From JAPOXR01 sp965199765 (lineage in GTDB: Bacteria; Pseudomonadota; Alphaproteobacteria; Rhodobacterales; Rhodobacteraceae), in NCBI GenBank assembly GCA_965199765.1, contig CBDATC010000001.1, positions 620,001 to 684,000 of the forward strand: DNA of 64,000 bases, read 5' to 3'. The notes under the pieces were generated by a model. That model saw only the letters and a program-made list of their open reading frames with translations, ran no database searches and had not been told where the DNA came from. Position numbers and translations under genes: made by a program. Shown piece after piece: positions 47,156 to 55,893 of this stretch. The stretch's first letter is position 1; each line of letters begins with the position of its first letter.

Positions 47156-47352
47156 AGTTGTTGTGGAGGAGTTGAAACTATGCCCCGGCTCTCGGACGGC
47201 GTAAGGCTACCATAGTCGGTTTGGCAATTGGCACGTACGGTTCGAGATTTAAGCTGCATTGCTTAGGTTTCGTGCGAGTTTGGAAATTTGACCGGGCGCT
47301 TTTGAAATCCTCTATCGATCAGCGGCCTATCCCGGTTCAAGCATGTTGGACT

Positions 47353-47480
47353 CGGAACCTCTAGATTTTGAATGGCCTCGGGCAACATATTAACTCGGTT
47401 GTCCGAAATGACGACCGCGCCGTTATGATCTGCATGAAGCAGTTCTTCCAGATTCATCTGCATACCGAATGAAATTCACC
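47353..47480 (-). pseudogene. RraA-like protein, C-terminal scrap
   Basis: The - strand frame reads LEELLHADHNGAVVISDNRV, resembling the GDLLHAD-HGAVVIP motif near the C-terminus of RraA/HMG-aldolase-family proteins. Nothing upstream in the same frame continues the protein. It lies just downstream of xylB on the same strand and may be the last piece of a decayed neighbour. Confidence 0.4.
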
Positions 47481-47542
47481 GGCAGTGTGATCGTGCCAAC
47501 TTACATTTTCCCGCGCCTTGCCCGCTCCCTCCCATGTTGTCA

Positions 47543-49003
47543 TCACGGGTTCTGCACTATGGTGCGAAGCGCAGGATAAGAGGCGCGGAACCGGCTATAT
47601 GCTGCATCAAATGCGTCGATCAAACTCCGCTCGGGAACAATGCGTTCGGCTGTCTTTGGCGGACGGAGTATCGACTCGGGCGACGTATTGGTTGCAGCGA
47701 TCATTGCAAGCCGCGCAGCGCCGAAGGCCGCGCCATATTCACTGCCGCTTGGCAATTCTAGCGACACGTCGAGAACCGTCGCGATTAGCCGGAGCCAATA
47801 GCGTGATCGAGCCCCTCCACCGATCGCGCGCAGACAACGGATCTCAGCGCCGGAGCCAGCGAGAGCCACTTGCGAGTCACGCAGGCCGAATGCCACACCC
47901 TCCAAGACCGCACGGGTCAGATCCTGTCGGTCTGTGTCTTTCCCGAGCCCAGTGAAACCGCCGCGGATTCGGGCATCATTATGTGGTGTTCTCTCCCCGG
48001 AAAGATAAGGCAGAAACTGCACACGTCCCGGACTGATCAGCTTTTCGCCGAGAGCCGCGGTCAGATCCGCTGGCGGCCTTCCGATCATCGCCGAAAGCCA
48101 ATTCAGGCTGTCGGCCGCCGCGAGCATAACGCCCATCTGATACCAGCGCCGCGGCACGGCATGACAAAAGGTGTGCACAGCGGCACCTGGTTCGGGGGAA
48201 TAGTCGTCCCGCGCTACCAGCAGAACGCCCGAGGTGCCCAATGACAAAAAACCCTCCCCTTCGTTCAGCGCTCCGATCCCGCAAGCAGCCGCGGCATTGT
48301 CGCCGGCCCCTCCGGCGATCACCACTTTCGGCCCGACGCACCATTGCCGTGCGAGTTCCGGGCGCAGAATCCCGGCGGGCTGGCAACCTTCGAACAGCTT
48401 TGGCATCTGTGACAAACTGACATGACCGGCCTTAAGGAGCGTGTCAGACCATCGACGCGCGCCGACATCAAGCCAAGCAGTTCCTGCGGAGTCAGAAAGG
48501 TCGGCGACATAGTCGCCTGTCAGAAAATGGTTTATAAAAGCGGCCGGAAGCAAAATCTTGGCGACACGCGCAAAATTCCGGGGCTCATGGGTTTCAACCC
48601 ACAAAAGCTTTGGAGCGGTGAATCCGGGAAAGACGATGTTGCCGGAAATCCCGCGCAGGCCGGGAATCCGATCTAGCGCATCCGCCTCCATATGGGCGCG
48701 GGTATCGTTCCAAAGAATGCATGGTCTGATGACTGCACCGTTTTGGTCAAGAAGTGTTGCGCCATGCATATGCCCTGCGACCGCGATGCCACGCAGATCC
48801 GAGAACTCCCGGCACCGCCCGCGCAGTTCGGAGATTGCGCTCTCCAACGCGGTGATCCAATCGGATGGATTTTGTTCGCTCCACCCAGGCTTCGGGCACT
48901 GGGTCGGATAGTTCCTTTCGGCTGCGCCGAGGGAATTGCCGTCTTCATCGATCAGCAAGGTGCGAAGACCTGATGTTCCTAGGTCAATACCGAGAAAACT
49001 CAT
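47543..49003 (-). CDS. xylB: Xylulokinase, FGGY family
   Basis: Phosphorylates D-xylulose to feed the pentose phosphate pathway. The 486-residue product has the ASKHA phosphate-1 motif LGIDLGTSGLRTLLIDEDG, the FGGY-1 region VAGHMHGATLLDQNG and LWNDTRAHMEADAL (catalytic Asp), AGGAGDNAAAACGIGALNEG, LGTSGVLLVA and the FGGY-2 region FLPYLSGERTPHNDARIRGG, then AIGGGARSRYWLRLIATVLD. The ATG overlaps the stop of an upstream transporter remnant (ATGA), showing it was once part of a sugar or polyol uptake operon. Confidence 0.93.
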   Translation of the reverse strand: MSFLGIDLGTSGLRTLLIDEDGNSLGAAERNYPTQCPKPGWSEQNPSDWITALESAISELRGRCREFSDLRGIAVAGHMHGATLLDQNGAVIRPCILWNDTRAHMEADALDRIPGLRGISGNIVFPGFTAPKLLWVETHEPRNFARVAKILLPAAFINHFLTGDYVADLSDSAGTAWLDVGARRWSDTLLKAGHVSLSQMPKLFEGCQPAGILRPELARQWCVGPKVVIAGGAGDNAAAACGIGALNEGEGFLSLGTSGVLLVARDDYSPEPGAAVHTFCHAVPRRWYQMGVMLAAADSLNWLSAMIGRPPADLTAALGEKLISPGRVQFLPYLSGERTPHNDARIRGGFTGLGKDTDRQDLTRAVLEGVAFGLRDSQVALAGSGAEIRCLRAIGGGARSRYWLRLIATVLDVSLELPSGSEYGAAFGAARLAMIAATNTSPESILRPPKTAERIVPERSLIDAFDAAYSRFRASYPALRTIVQNP

Positions 49004-49288
49004 GGTTCTATCTCCGCGGGGCTTGAGAGTGTGCAGCCAGCGGCGTCGAATTGATAAAGGTTCAGCGGCGGATTTCCGAGATCCGCGGTTTGCTTGATCT
49101 CCGTCCCATCTTCGCCGGAGACACGCGCGGCGACTTCGACATAGCCGCTGATCTTCAAATCGAGAACACCCTCACCGCCAAGCCGCCCCCTGTCCTTGAC
49201 CGTCGCGTCAGCATTGCCCTCGCCCACAGGGAGCAGTTCCAAATGCTTCGTTTGACAACCGATATGAGCGGTGGAAAATTTGAGGCCG
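49000..49288 (-). pseudogene. Sugar ABC transporter ATPase, C-terminal TOBE remnant
   Basis: The frame reads KHLELLPVGEGNADATVKD, then GGEGVLDLKISG and NPPLNLYQFDAAGCTL, matching the TOBE_2 end of UgpC/MalK ATPases (PEHLEL... and ...LHLFDADGRRL). It stops in an ATGA overlap with xylB. The Walker domains and all of the N-terminus are missing; upstream the frame ends at a TAA near 49290, where an hsdR fragment begins. This is the end of a truncated sugar importer gene. Confidence 0.65.
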
Positions 49289-49319
49289 TTTTACGTTTCA
49301 AGCTGGGTTGCGGATTGGT

Positions 49320-49427
49320 TGCCAAAGCGGCGCCGTCCGGAAAAGAAACAGCATTCCAGCCCAATCCCTTCAGGCGATTGATAAGGGCGGCTTCGAGTTG
49401 GGCTTCGGATCGCGTGGCGGTAGTCAT
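49320..49427 (-). pseudogene. hsdR: Type I restriction endonuclease subunit HsdR, 5' end only
   Basis: The frame starts with ATG in an ATGA overlap with the RES gene and reads TRSEAQLEAALINRLKGLGW, then NAVSFPDGAAL. This is the standard opening of one HsdR group. After about 33 residues similarity ends and the sequence passes into the transporter remnant. The helicase and nuclease domains are gone. Confidence 0.72.
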
Positions 49428-50143
49428 GGCTTAACCAGAAAGATCGTATCCTTGCCGCTTTCAGGTGAAAGCAGTTTGATCAGATCGATACGCGTCCCAT
49501 CCCAGTGATAGCTCAAATGGCGCCCTTGTTTCGGAACCGTCATTACATCGGGGTAAAAGGCGGCAAAGCACGTTCCGCCCGGATGACGCACAGATGGGTA
49601 GACGATGCCATCGGACCCTGCGGCCTTTGCCGATTGGGCAAAGGCTTGCGAGACCGTGTAATCAACCGGATCAAGAAGCGACTCAAATCCCTCGCGGACA
49701 TCTGTCAGATCGTGATCAATTGATCCGATCACTTCTCTTTTATCCGCCAGCCAGCCTTCTGTTTCATTCGTTGCCGCCAAAAACAACTCTGTATGGTAGA
49801 TTGTCTCGAACAAGGCCGTATCAAAATCCTGCGCCGCATAAAAGACGCCAAAACGCGATGTATTGAAACGACCGGGATTTTCGGGACTGAAATGGGTAAA
49901 GGCCGACATGACGTATGAAGCCCCGGCCCCTCCCACGCGGCGGTCCGGTGGGATCAGATCCAAATGACCGAGTGTTTCGGCCAGTCTCGGATTTGTCCGC
50001 CCTTCAGCCGATCCGAGCAGCAACCAATCCTGTGGTTCAGCGATGTCCTCAAACAGGTCAATCGGCGGGAAAGCGGAATTGATCAGGCGATAATAATGCG
50101 TCCAGATGATCCGAGCGACCGGCGCGTCATGCGCTTCTACCAT
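49424..50143 (-). CDS. RES-domain toxin
   Basis: RES toxins act by depleting NAD+. The 239-residue product has the RES core: the Arg-rich start (NTSRFGVFYAAQDFDTALFE), the Glu in ALFETIYHTELFL, and the later Ser/His segment GSDGIVYPSVRHPGGTCFAAF, the most recognisable family stretch. It overlaps the antitoxin gene by seven bases and the hsdR remnant by four (ATGA), so all three were translated from one message. Its retention where hsdS and hsdR are lost fits an addictive module. Confidence 0.85.
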   Translation of the reverse strand: MVEAHDAPVARIIWTHYYRLINSAFPPIDLFEDIAEPQDWLLLGSAEGRTNPRLAETLGHLDLIPPDRRVGGAGASYVMSAFTHFSPENPGRFNTSRFGVFYAAQDFDTALFETIYHTELFLAATNETEGWLADKREVIGSIDHDLTDVREGFESLLDPVDYTVSQAFAQSAKAAGSDGIVYPSVRHPGGTCFAAFYPDVMTVPKQGRHLSYHWDGTRIDLIKLLSPESGKDTIFLVKP

Positions 50144-50550
50144 GGCGCGCGCTGCGCATCGAGATAACGGCGAACACGCATCAGATCGGTCAGTTGACCT
50201 TTCAACATCACCTCTAGCGCTGTGGCGCCGCCAAAGGCGGCATTTGCACGTTTGATCCAGCCATACCCCCGCGCCTTGTCCTTGAACAAAAGGCGCAGCG
50301 CTTTGTGGATTCCCATCAAATTGGATAGTCGCGCAGCCGTATCGATATTGAACCGACCGAACTGACCTTGCTTCCAGCGCGAGAAGGTGCGCGTGGAATT
50401 GACGCCCATCAGGATTGAAGCCTGCTCGTCGGTCAAACCCCAGCGGTCAACCAGATTGATGAAGGCTTTCTGCATGACGCGGAATTCATCTTCTGAAAAC
50501 CGGTCTCCTGAAGCTGCAGCGTGTGGCTCGATCAGATTTAGGCTTGGCAC
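50137..50550 (-). CDS. Xre/MbcA/ParS-type antitoxin (DUF2384)
   Basis: The 137-residue product has an N-terminal helix-turn-helix (LVDRWGLTDEQASILMGVNS, TRTFSRWKQGQF) and the C-terminal DUF2384 toxin-binding domain (RLSNLMGIHKALRLLF, WIKRANAAFGGATALEVML). Together with the RES gene it forms a type II module. A TTG at 50574 would add eight residues, but it lies inside the predicted operator; GTG 50550 has AGGTGG four bases upstream and is preferred. It is expected to repress its own promoter. Confidence 0.85.
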   Translation of the reverse strand: MPSLNLIEPHAAASGDRFSEDEFRVMQKAFINLVDRWGLTDEQASILMGVNSTRTFSRWKQGQFGRFNIDTAARLSNLMGIHKALRLLFKDKARGYGWIKRANAAFGGATALEVMLKGQLTDLMRVRRYLDAQRAPW

Positions 50551-50567
50551 TTTGCCACCTGCGTTCT

Positions 50568-50610
50568 TTGACAATAGTTACAATTATCCAAAATTAACGA
50601 CTATTGTCAA
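50568..50610 (-). promoter_or_regulatory. Antitoxin promoter with perfect 11-bp palindromic operator
   Basis: TTGACAATAGT (50568-50578) and its exact complement ACTATTGTCAA (50600-50610) are 21 bases apart. Read on the - strand, the outer arm supplies a perfect -35 TTGACA (50605-50610). A -10 GATAAT (50583-50588) follows at 16 bases, placing transcription start in the second arm. This arrangement is what an autorepressing antitoxin needs. Confidence 0.72.
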
Positions 50611-50712
50611 TTCTTCAAGGTCTCGGTTTCGGCGATTTGGGCGGCTAAAGTGTCGATCTTGGCATCGATGGCCGAGAGAAAATCGGCGGTTTTGCACTGC
50701 TCATCAAGGTGC
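50607..50712 (-). pseudogene. hsdS: HsdS 3' end remnant
   Basis: The frame reads HLDEQCKTADFLSAIDAKID, then TLAAQIAETETLKN and a TGA at 50607-50609. This is the C-terminal coiled coil of HsdS proteins (L-EQ-KIADFLSALDA-ID). It is upstream of, and same strand as, the Xre-RES pair and its stop lies in the antitoxin promoter. Thus hsdS-xre-res-hsdR formed one type I restriction operon. All else of hsdS is missing upstream. Confidence 0.72.
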
Positions 50713-50827
50713 CACCAGCCCTGGTTCGGCTCAGAAGGCGCGGATCATTTCCCTGTGCGAACAGAAAGCCAATGAGTTCGAGCTGTTCTGCACCGCCGAG
50801 CGGCTGCAGCAGGTGATCGCCATCAAC

Positions 50828-50872
50828 GCCGCCGTCGCATGATCGAAAGTGCGAAAGATTCTGGACACTACC
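50828..50872. repeat. 45-base dispersed repeat, copy 2
   Basis: Nearly identical to 32849-32893 (start GCCGCCGTCGCATGA, core GTGCGAAAGATTCTGGACAC). In both places the sequence on either side is unrelated, as expected of a mobile-element end. The element family was not recognised. Bases 50713-51214 otherwise hold no supported gene. Confidence 0.6.
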
Positions 50873-51214
50873 GTCCATTGTACTGCATGGTGAAATATCC
50901 CATGACATGATTTTTTGCGTTTAATCCGCCCTTGCTGATTTTTGCCACCCCCGGCATTAGTTGCTGTTCGCTGGCCCGGAAACCGGCTAGACACAACTAC
51001 ACACCGATGTCTTCGGTAAAAAACGGACACTTTTTGGAGTGCTCCAGACGATACAGGGCGGTTCGTGTTTGCCCCTTATCGGAAAAGCTAAGCACTGTTT
51101 TAACTTCAACCCTTCTGGAAAAATTTCTGACAATCCGCTGCGTGACAGCAATTGCAATCGCGCTTCAGTTTGCTGATATTTTAACCCGACTCAACGCACA
51201 CAATTTGCTCTTTG

Positions 51215-51916
51215 TCACCATTTTTCCTCCAGCCATTTTGAGATCGCTTTGTTAGTTTTGTCCGGCTGCTCCAGGGGCGGCAAATGCCCCGCTCCTTCAA
51301 TCACGGCAAACCGCGAGCGGCGCACAATCGCAGCCATCTCTTCATGACGCGCAACCGAACAAAGCCGATCTTCGGCACCGCATAAAATCAGGCAAGGTAT
51401 GTCAATCTCTTGCAAGGTCTTGGTCTGATCCGCACGGCTGGCAAGCGCTTCTGACTGGCGGATGAACACATCCTCACCAAGATCCAATGCCATACGCATG
51501 ATCAAATCCAGAATGACCGGATTGTTAGGACTGTCTGCCAAATAGGCCTGTTTCATTTCATCCTTTATGACCGCTCGCAGATGGCCTTCGCGAACACGGC
51601 CCACGCGATCCTTACGTTCGGCTGCCGTCGCAGCAGTCTCAGGTAAATGATTCGTATCCATCAGGGCTATGCGCGTGATGCGATGCGGTTGACGACGGAA
51701 CATCTCCATAGCGACGATACCGCCGAACGATAGGCCGCTCAGCGCGAATGACGGCGGCGCATTCTGTAGAACTTGATCTGCAATTTCTTCGATCGAACGA
51801 CCGCTGTCGACCTTTGCCAAATGCAGAACGGCTTTTGAAGCAAGCCAATCTATCTGGTGTGTAAACAGCCTTGCATCACACATATGACCGGGCAAAAGAA
51901 CCAAGGGTTCGGTCAT
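51215..51916 (-). CDS. Alpha/beta hydrolase
   Basis: A 233-residue cytosolic hydrolase. The nucleophile elbow GLSFGG puts Ser at residue 63; the acid is in LILCGAEDRLC and the His in IEGAGHLPPLEQPD. The oxyanion-side motif VLLPGHMCDARLF is near the N-terminus. The start at 51916 overlaps the stop of the MetE-like gene (ATGA). Last gene of the 51.2-56.9 kb operon. Could act on an ester, lactone or C-C bond; the substrate is unknown. Confidence 0.85.
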   Translation of the reverse strand: MTEPLVLLPGHMCDARLFTHQIDWLASKAVLHLAKVDSGRSIEEIADQVLQNAPPSFALSGLSFGGIVAMEMFRRQPHRITRIALMDTNHLPETAATAAERKDRVGRVREGHLRAVIKDEMKQAYLADSPNNPVILDLIMRMALDLGEDVFIRQSEALASRADQTKTLQEIDIPCLILCGAEDRLCSVARHEEMAAIVRRSRFAVIEGAGHLPPLEQPDKTNKAISKWLEEKW

Positions 51917-53037
51917 GTGCCTGCGAGCCGAGCTCCCTCCGCCAGCGATTCTAACTTTGCGTAGCAAATTTCTGGATCGACCGCGCCGAATCCAGCGAAT
52001 GTTCCGAACCCGCAATCAGACCCAGCCATCAACCGCGCTTCAGGCACAAACTCCAAAAACCGTTCCAGCCGTTGAGCAACCACCTTTGGGTGCTCCACAA
52101 AATTCGTTGTGCTGTCGATAACTCCCGGGATCAGAATTTTGTCCTCAGGAATATCCTCGAAAAAGTCTTTCATAACTTCCCACTCATGCGCATGCCTCGG
52201 ATTTGAGGTCTCAAACAATACCGAATTGGCATTGACCTTCAGCAGTGTGGGCAGCATTTTCTCCATGCCGATATCGCAGACATGCGGACCTTCGTAATTC
52301 CCCCAACAGATATGGACACGGATACGCGATGAGTCCAAACCATCCAAGGCTTGATTAAGCGCTGAGACATTCTCTTCGGCGATGCTCACAAACTCTTCAT
52401 CCGTTAGATCCGAGAACAGCATATGCCGTGACAAAGCAAGATCCGGGCAGTCCAGCTGAAGATAAAGGCCGGATTCAACGATTGTTCGGTATTCTTCGCG
52501 CATGACTTCCGCCAACGCTTCCAAGTAAACGGTGCGAGAGGCGTAGTATTCGTTTGGCAGGAACAGACTGATTACGCCGGGAGACGCGGCATTCATAAAT
52601 CCTTCGGACGCACCGTGCGCTGACATGCCAGCCTTGAGATTGGCGATGTCCTTCAAAAGCTCGCTCTGACCTTTGGATTCGATGGGGCCAATGCATTTCG
52701 GCCGTTTATACTGTGGTGTTCCGCCTTGTTCAGCGAGCCGCTTCAAGAAGGTCGGATAAAGCTTCAGATCGGCCGGTGGACTGCGCGGAGTGTCTCCCCC
52801 AAATCCCGAGTAGCGATCTTTCACGTAAGTCGCATATGAAATTTTCGATGTCTCTCCATCGGAAACGATATCAATACCGGCTTCCACCTGACGCTGGACG
52901 GTTACAGATGCCGCCGCGCGCATGACGTTATCGAATTCATCAACATCGTAAGGTTTTTTGTGCTCACGCGCGAACACTAAATCCGCCACCGCCTGACTTC
53001 GCGGCAGGCTGCCAACATGCGTGGTCTTGACCGGCAC
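51913..53037 (-). CDS. MetE-like (cobalamin-independent methionine synthase family) protein
   Basis: A 374-residue protein related to the C-terminal catalytic half of MetE (COG0620). It opens VKTTHVGSLPRSQAVADLVF, has EAGIDIVSDGETSK, and probable zinc ligands in RVHICWGNYEGPH (His, Cys) and LMAGSDCGFGTF (Cys). Folate-binding N-half is absent. GTG 53037 with GGAG seven bases upstream is the best start. Such stand-alone proteins often move methyl groups, or perform a thiol- or zinc-dependent step, in catabolic clusters. It overlaps the hydrolase gene. Its true reaction is unknown. Confidence 0.85.
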   Translation of the reverse strand: MPVKTTHVGSLPRSQAVADLVFAREHKKPYDVDEFDNVMRAAASVTVQRQVEAGIDIVSDGETSKISYATYVKDRYSGFGGDTPRSPPADLKLYPTFLKRLAEQGGTPQYKRPKCIGPIESKGQSELLKDIANLKAGMSAHGASEGFMNAASPGVISLFLPNEYYASRTVYLEALAEVMREEYRTIVESGLYLQLDCPDLALSRHMLFSDLTDEEFVSIAEENVSALNQALDGLDSSRIRVHICWGNYEGPHVCDIGMEKMLPTLLKVNANSVLFETSNPRHAHEWEVMKDFFEDIPEDKILIPGVIDSTTNFVEHPKVVAQRLERFLEFVPEARLMAGSDCGFGTFAGFGAVDPEICYAKLESLAEGARLAGT

Positions 53038-53077
53038 TGCTATACTCCTTGCTGTAGAAATCGACGGGTAAAGTTTG

Positions 53078-54043
53078 CTAGAAATTCCAGGTTGGCCCGG
53101 CGGGATCTGACGTATTGCGCACGCGATACATTCCGTTTTCACCGGAAACCGCCGCGGACACCGACCGTTTTAAACCAGGCGGGACCGCGCATGTGTCCCC
53201 AGGTGCGAGAATCTCTTCGCCGCCTTCCCAAGCAAGACGCCAATACCCTTCGCGTACCATCAAAATTTCATGGCACGCGGTTGAATACGGCGCATCAGAT
53301 ATGGAACGGCGCGAAATGAAGTCAACCTCGAAACCTGGGCGGTCCACGATTAAGGCGCTTTCGCCGATAACCGGTGCAGGTCCGCTTGCGGAAAGAGCCA
53401 TCATGTCCCAGCGACGCGCTACAAATCGTGGAACGACAGCATCCACCGCCGGTTCGGCAAAAGCCTTGAGCTCAATGTCGGAAAGCAGCGGCATCGGCCC
53501 AACACCCTCTGGGAGCGATTGCCCTTTCTTCGAATCATAAAGACGGCCGGTCTCAGCGAGGATCAATCCATGGTTGTTCGCGTCTTCAACAACCTGCGGC
53601 GCCCAGATCACACCGCCGCCTGCATCATCACCGCCCAGCAACGCCATCAACATACCGTATTCCTGTCCGATATTTTCAAACCCCCGGAAAATGCCCGTTG
53701 GAATGTCAAAAATATCACCTTCCTCAAGAACCACTTCGCCAGTTGTTCCCCAACGGCCCCAGAAAAAACGCCAGCGGCCTTTATGCACATAGAAGACTTC
53801 AGCGGTCCGATGTGAATGCAGCGAATTTCGGCACTTTGGCGGCTGTCCCGCGGCACCGATGTTAAATCCCGGGGTTTCCTTGATATGGACATGCTGATCT
53901 GCGCTTTCGGATACGCCTCCACCGATGATCGTAAAATTCTCCTTTCGATCAGAACCGGGGGTGTGGGTATCAATAAATGCAGTGCGGCACGGTATCAGTT
54001 CCCCATAGCGGACGATGCGCGACCGCATATCGACTTCAGCCAT
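53078..54043 (-). CDS. Bicupin protein
   Basis: A 321-residue protein with two cupin barrels. The first, about 70-125, has NSLHSHRTAEVFYVHKGRWR (His pair and Glu) and GDIFDIPTGIFRGFENIG. The second, about 255-305, has STACHEILMVREGYWRL and LAPGDTCAVPPGLKRSV. Both look able to bind a metal, the first more so. It recalls the VOC-bicupin protein at 7826-8917 in layout. Forty bases separate it from the MetE-like gene. Likely a metal-dependent oxygenase or isomerase; substrate unknown. Confidence 0.8.
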   Translation of the reverse strand: MAEVDMRSRIVRYGELIPCRTAFIDTHTPGSDRKENFTIIGGGVSESADQHVHIKETPGFNIGAAGQPPKCRNSLHSHRTAEVFYVHKGRWRFFWGRWGTTGEVVLEEGDIFDIPTGIFRGFENIGQEYGMLMALLGGDDAGGGVIWAPQVVEDANNHGLILAETGRLYDSKKGQSLPEGVGPMPLLSDIELKAFAEPAVDAVVPRFVARRWDMMALSASGPAPVIGESALIVDRPGFEVDFISRRSISDAPYSTACHEILMVREGYWRLAWEGGEEILAPGDTCAVPPGLKRSVSAAVSGENGMYRVRNTSDPAGPTWNF

Positions 54044-54090
54044 TCGTCTCTCCTAAAAAAAAATTAGTATCACACGCTTCGGTAGCCTGA

Positions 54091-55059
54091 TCAGTCTTTC
54101 CAGCGTAGAATCTGCTGCCAAACCGACACTTCATCAAAAACAACGAACTCCCGTTTAATGCCCCGGGGTCCGAATTCAGCGTGTGAAATTCCCATTACGT
54201 TTATCTTCTTTTTGTTCGTGGGATTCTCAAACATGCCGAATCCGCTGTGAGTTCCTCGCAGACACCAGCGCAATGCAGCACGGGGAGGATGGTCATCGTC
54301 GTTTCTTCCCAACTGGTGATAGACTTTAAACTCGGCCTCCGGAAAAGAAGAGCGAAGACTGAGCCAAAACCGCTCAGCGCTGGTAATTCCGTGTTCGGTC
54401 ACTCCCCCTGGCAGCTCAAGCTGGCAAGCCGGATCATAATGCGAGGCAACTGCCGAAAACTCATCGTGCATTATGCGATTTATCAAATCTTCGTATTCAA
54501 GGGACAATTCGGATTTGCGACCTTGTCCGCGATATGGACCGGCGCGGTCATGCCCTGCAGGATTCACAGATTGCGCGCCCAAATTCAAAGGAAGGCCCTG
54601 TGCGAATTCCTTTGGTGTCGTTCCCAAGCAGCGAACGATGGCGCCTCTGTCTCTGACCAGCCATTCATCGTTGATTTTCCAACCCGATTGCGGACATTCT
54701 TCCGCATGACAGTCCGCGATAACCCGATAGGCGACCTTTCGACCTTTGGCGCTGCCAAAATGGCCTGAACCATTATGTGTCGCGGTGCAATACAGCCTAT
54801 GCGAGGAAAACCAGCTGTTCTTTCCGACGTGATCCCATATGACATCTTCGCCCAGGCATCTCCTGTCTGGAAACTCAGTCAACGTCTCACGGGTTGCCCG
54901 AATGACTTCCTTGTTGCCGATAACGATCGAATCAGGTGACCGAACCGGGATATTCTCGCTGTAATAGTCGTGCAGATTGTGAATTCCACGCCCTTCCCAG
55001 ATCTCTGCGGTGATGCCGAGAATAAAATCAGTGAAGTCGGTGTATTTGGGTTGTGACAA
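54091..55059 (-). CDS. Double NTF2/SnoaL-like protein
   Basis: A 322-residue protein with two NTF2-like domains. The first spans about 10-150 (FILGITAEIWEGRGIHNLHDYY, KVAYRVIADCHAEECPQSGW, INDEWLVRDRGA). The second spans about 190-315 (INRIMHDEFSAVASHYDPAC, GITSAERFWLSLRSSFPEAE, RWCLRGTHSGFGMF). SnoaL folds serve as cyclases, isomerases, or binding proteins. The downstream bicupin lies 47 bases away. Its sequence does not reveal a catalytic set. Common but uncharacterised in marine alphaproteobacteria. Confidence 0.78.
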   Translation of the reverse strand: MSQPKYTDFTDFILGITAEIWEGRGIHNLHDYYSENIPVRSPDSIVIGNKEVIRATRETLTEFPDRRCLGEDVIWDHVGKNSWFSSHRLYCTATHNGSGHFGSAKGRKVAYRVIADCHAEECPQSGWKINDEWLVRDRGAIVRCLGTTPKEFAQGLPLNLGAQSVNPAGHDRAGPYRGQGRKSELSLEYEDLINRIMHDEFSAVASHYDPACQLELPGGVTEHGITSAERFWLSLRSSFPEAEFKVYHQLGRNDDDHPPRAALRWCLRGTHSGFGMFENPTNKKKINVMGISHAEFGPRGIKREFVVFDEVSVWQQILRWKD

Positions 55060-55110
55060 TCTCTACTCCTAATCCTAACCTGCAGTCGGCTCGCAAATGA
55101 CCGAAGCGAT

Positions 55111-55893
55111 TTATTCCGCTGTCCATCCGCCATCGACCAGAAGGTGCGCACCGGTCACCATTGCTGAAGCATCAGAGGCAAGAAAGACTGCTGCTCCCAT
55201 CAAGTCTTCAACTTTTGCAATCCGCCCAAGTTTGATTTTTGATTCGACCCAAGCAACTTTCGTCGGATCGGCGAAGGTGGATGCTGTCAATTCGGTCCTG
55301 ACAAAGGTCGGGCAAATGGTGTTAACCCTGATGCCGAAAGCCCCCCACTCAATTGCCATAGATTTAGTCATCCCTTCAATGGCATGTTTTGAAGCGGAAT
55401 AAACTGAGCGTTCCGTTCCTCCAACCAGTGCCATTTGGCTCGAAATCTGAATAATCGAACCACCTCGATCCCGCATTTTAGCAGCCGCCTCGCGCGCCAG
55501 AAAGAATGCGGCCCGGCAGTTGAGGTCCATGACCGCATCGAATTGGTCTTCCGTAGTGTCGAATGCAGAAGCATGCCTAGCGACGCCTGCTGAATTCACA
55601 ACAATATCGAATGGATTTTCCGATTCGAAGAACTGCCGAACGGTTCCCGATTCTGTGATATCCATTGGAACCGCTCGCGCCCGAAACCCCACATTCTGCA
55701 GCCGCTGAGCGGCCTCATTAATTGCCGTTGCATCGCGGGAGCAGATGACGAGACTTGCACCGGCTTCACCCAATGCTGCTGCAACTGCAAAGCCAATGCC
55801 GCGGGATGCACCCGATACAAACGCCCGGCGTCCCTGCAGACCAAACGAGGGTGTGATTGGAACAGTCTCAAGTTCCGCCAACTCGGTCGTCAT
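55111..55893 (-). CDS. Short-chain dehydrogenase/reductase
   Basis: A 260-residue classical SDR. The NAD(P)-binding motif SGASRGIG, the Asn in VVNSAGVARHASA and the catalytic Tyr-Lys in SVYSASKHAIEGM are present. The tail ends GAHLLVDGGWTAE. The start at 55893 has GGAG nine bases before it; it overlaps the stop of the HisD-like frame. It probably oxidises or reduces an alcohol/ketone intermediate in the operon's pathway. Confidence 0.92.
   Translation of the reverse strand: MTTELAELETVPITPSFGLQGRRAFVSGASRGIGFAVAAALGEAGASLVICSRDATAINEAAQRLQNVGFRARAVPMDITESGTVRQFFESENPFDIVVNSAGVARHASAFDTTEDQFDAVMDLNCRAAFFLAREAAAKMRDRGGSIIQISSQMALVGGTERSVYSASKHAIEGMTKSMAIEWGAFGIRVNTICPTFVRTELTASTFADPTKVAWVESKIKLGRIAKVEDLMGAAVFLASDASAMVTGAHLLVDGGWTAE

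Noticed and set aside
50387..50842. 151-codon + strand open frame ending LQQVIAINAAVA
   Set aside because: Its first half is antisense to the antitoxin and hsdS remnant; the end may belong to an unknown element, but a gene cannot be supported.
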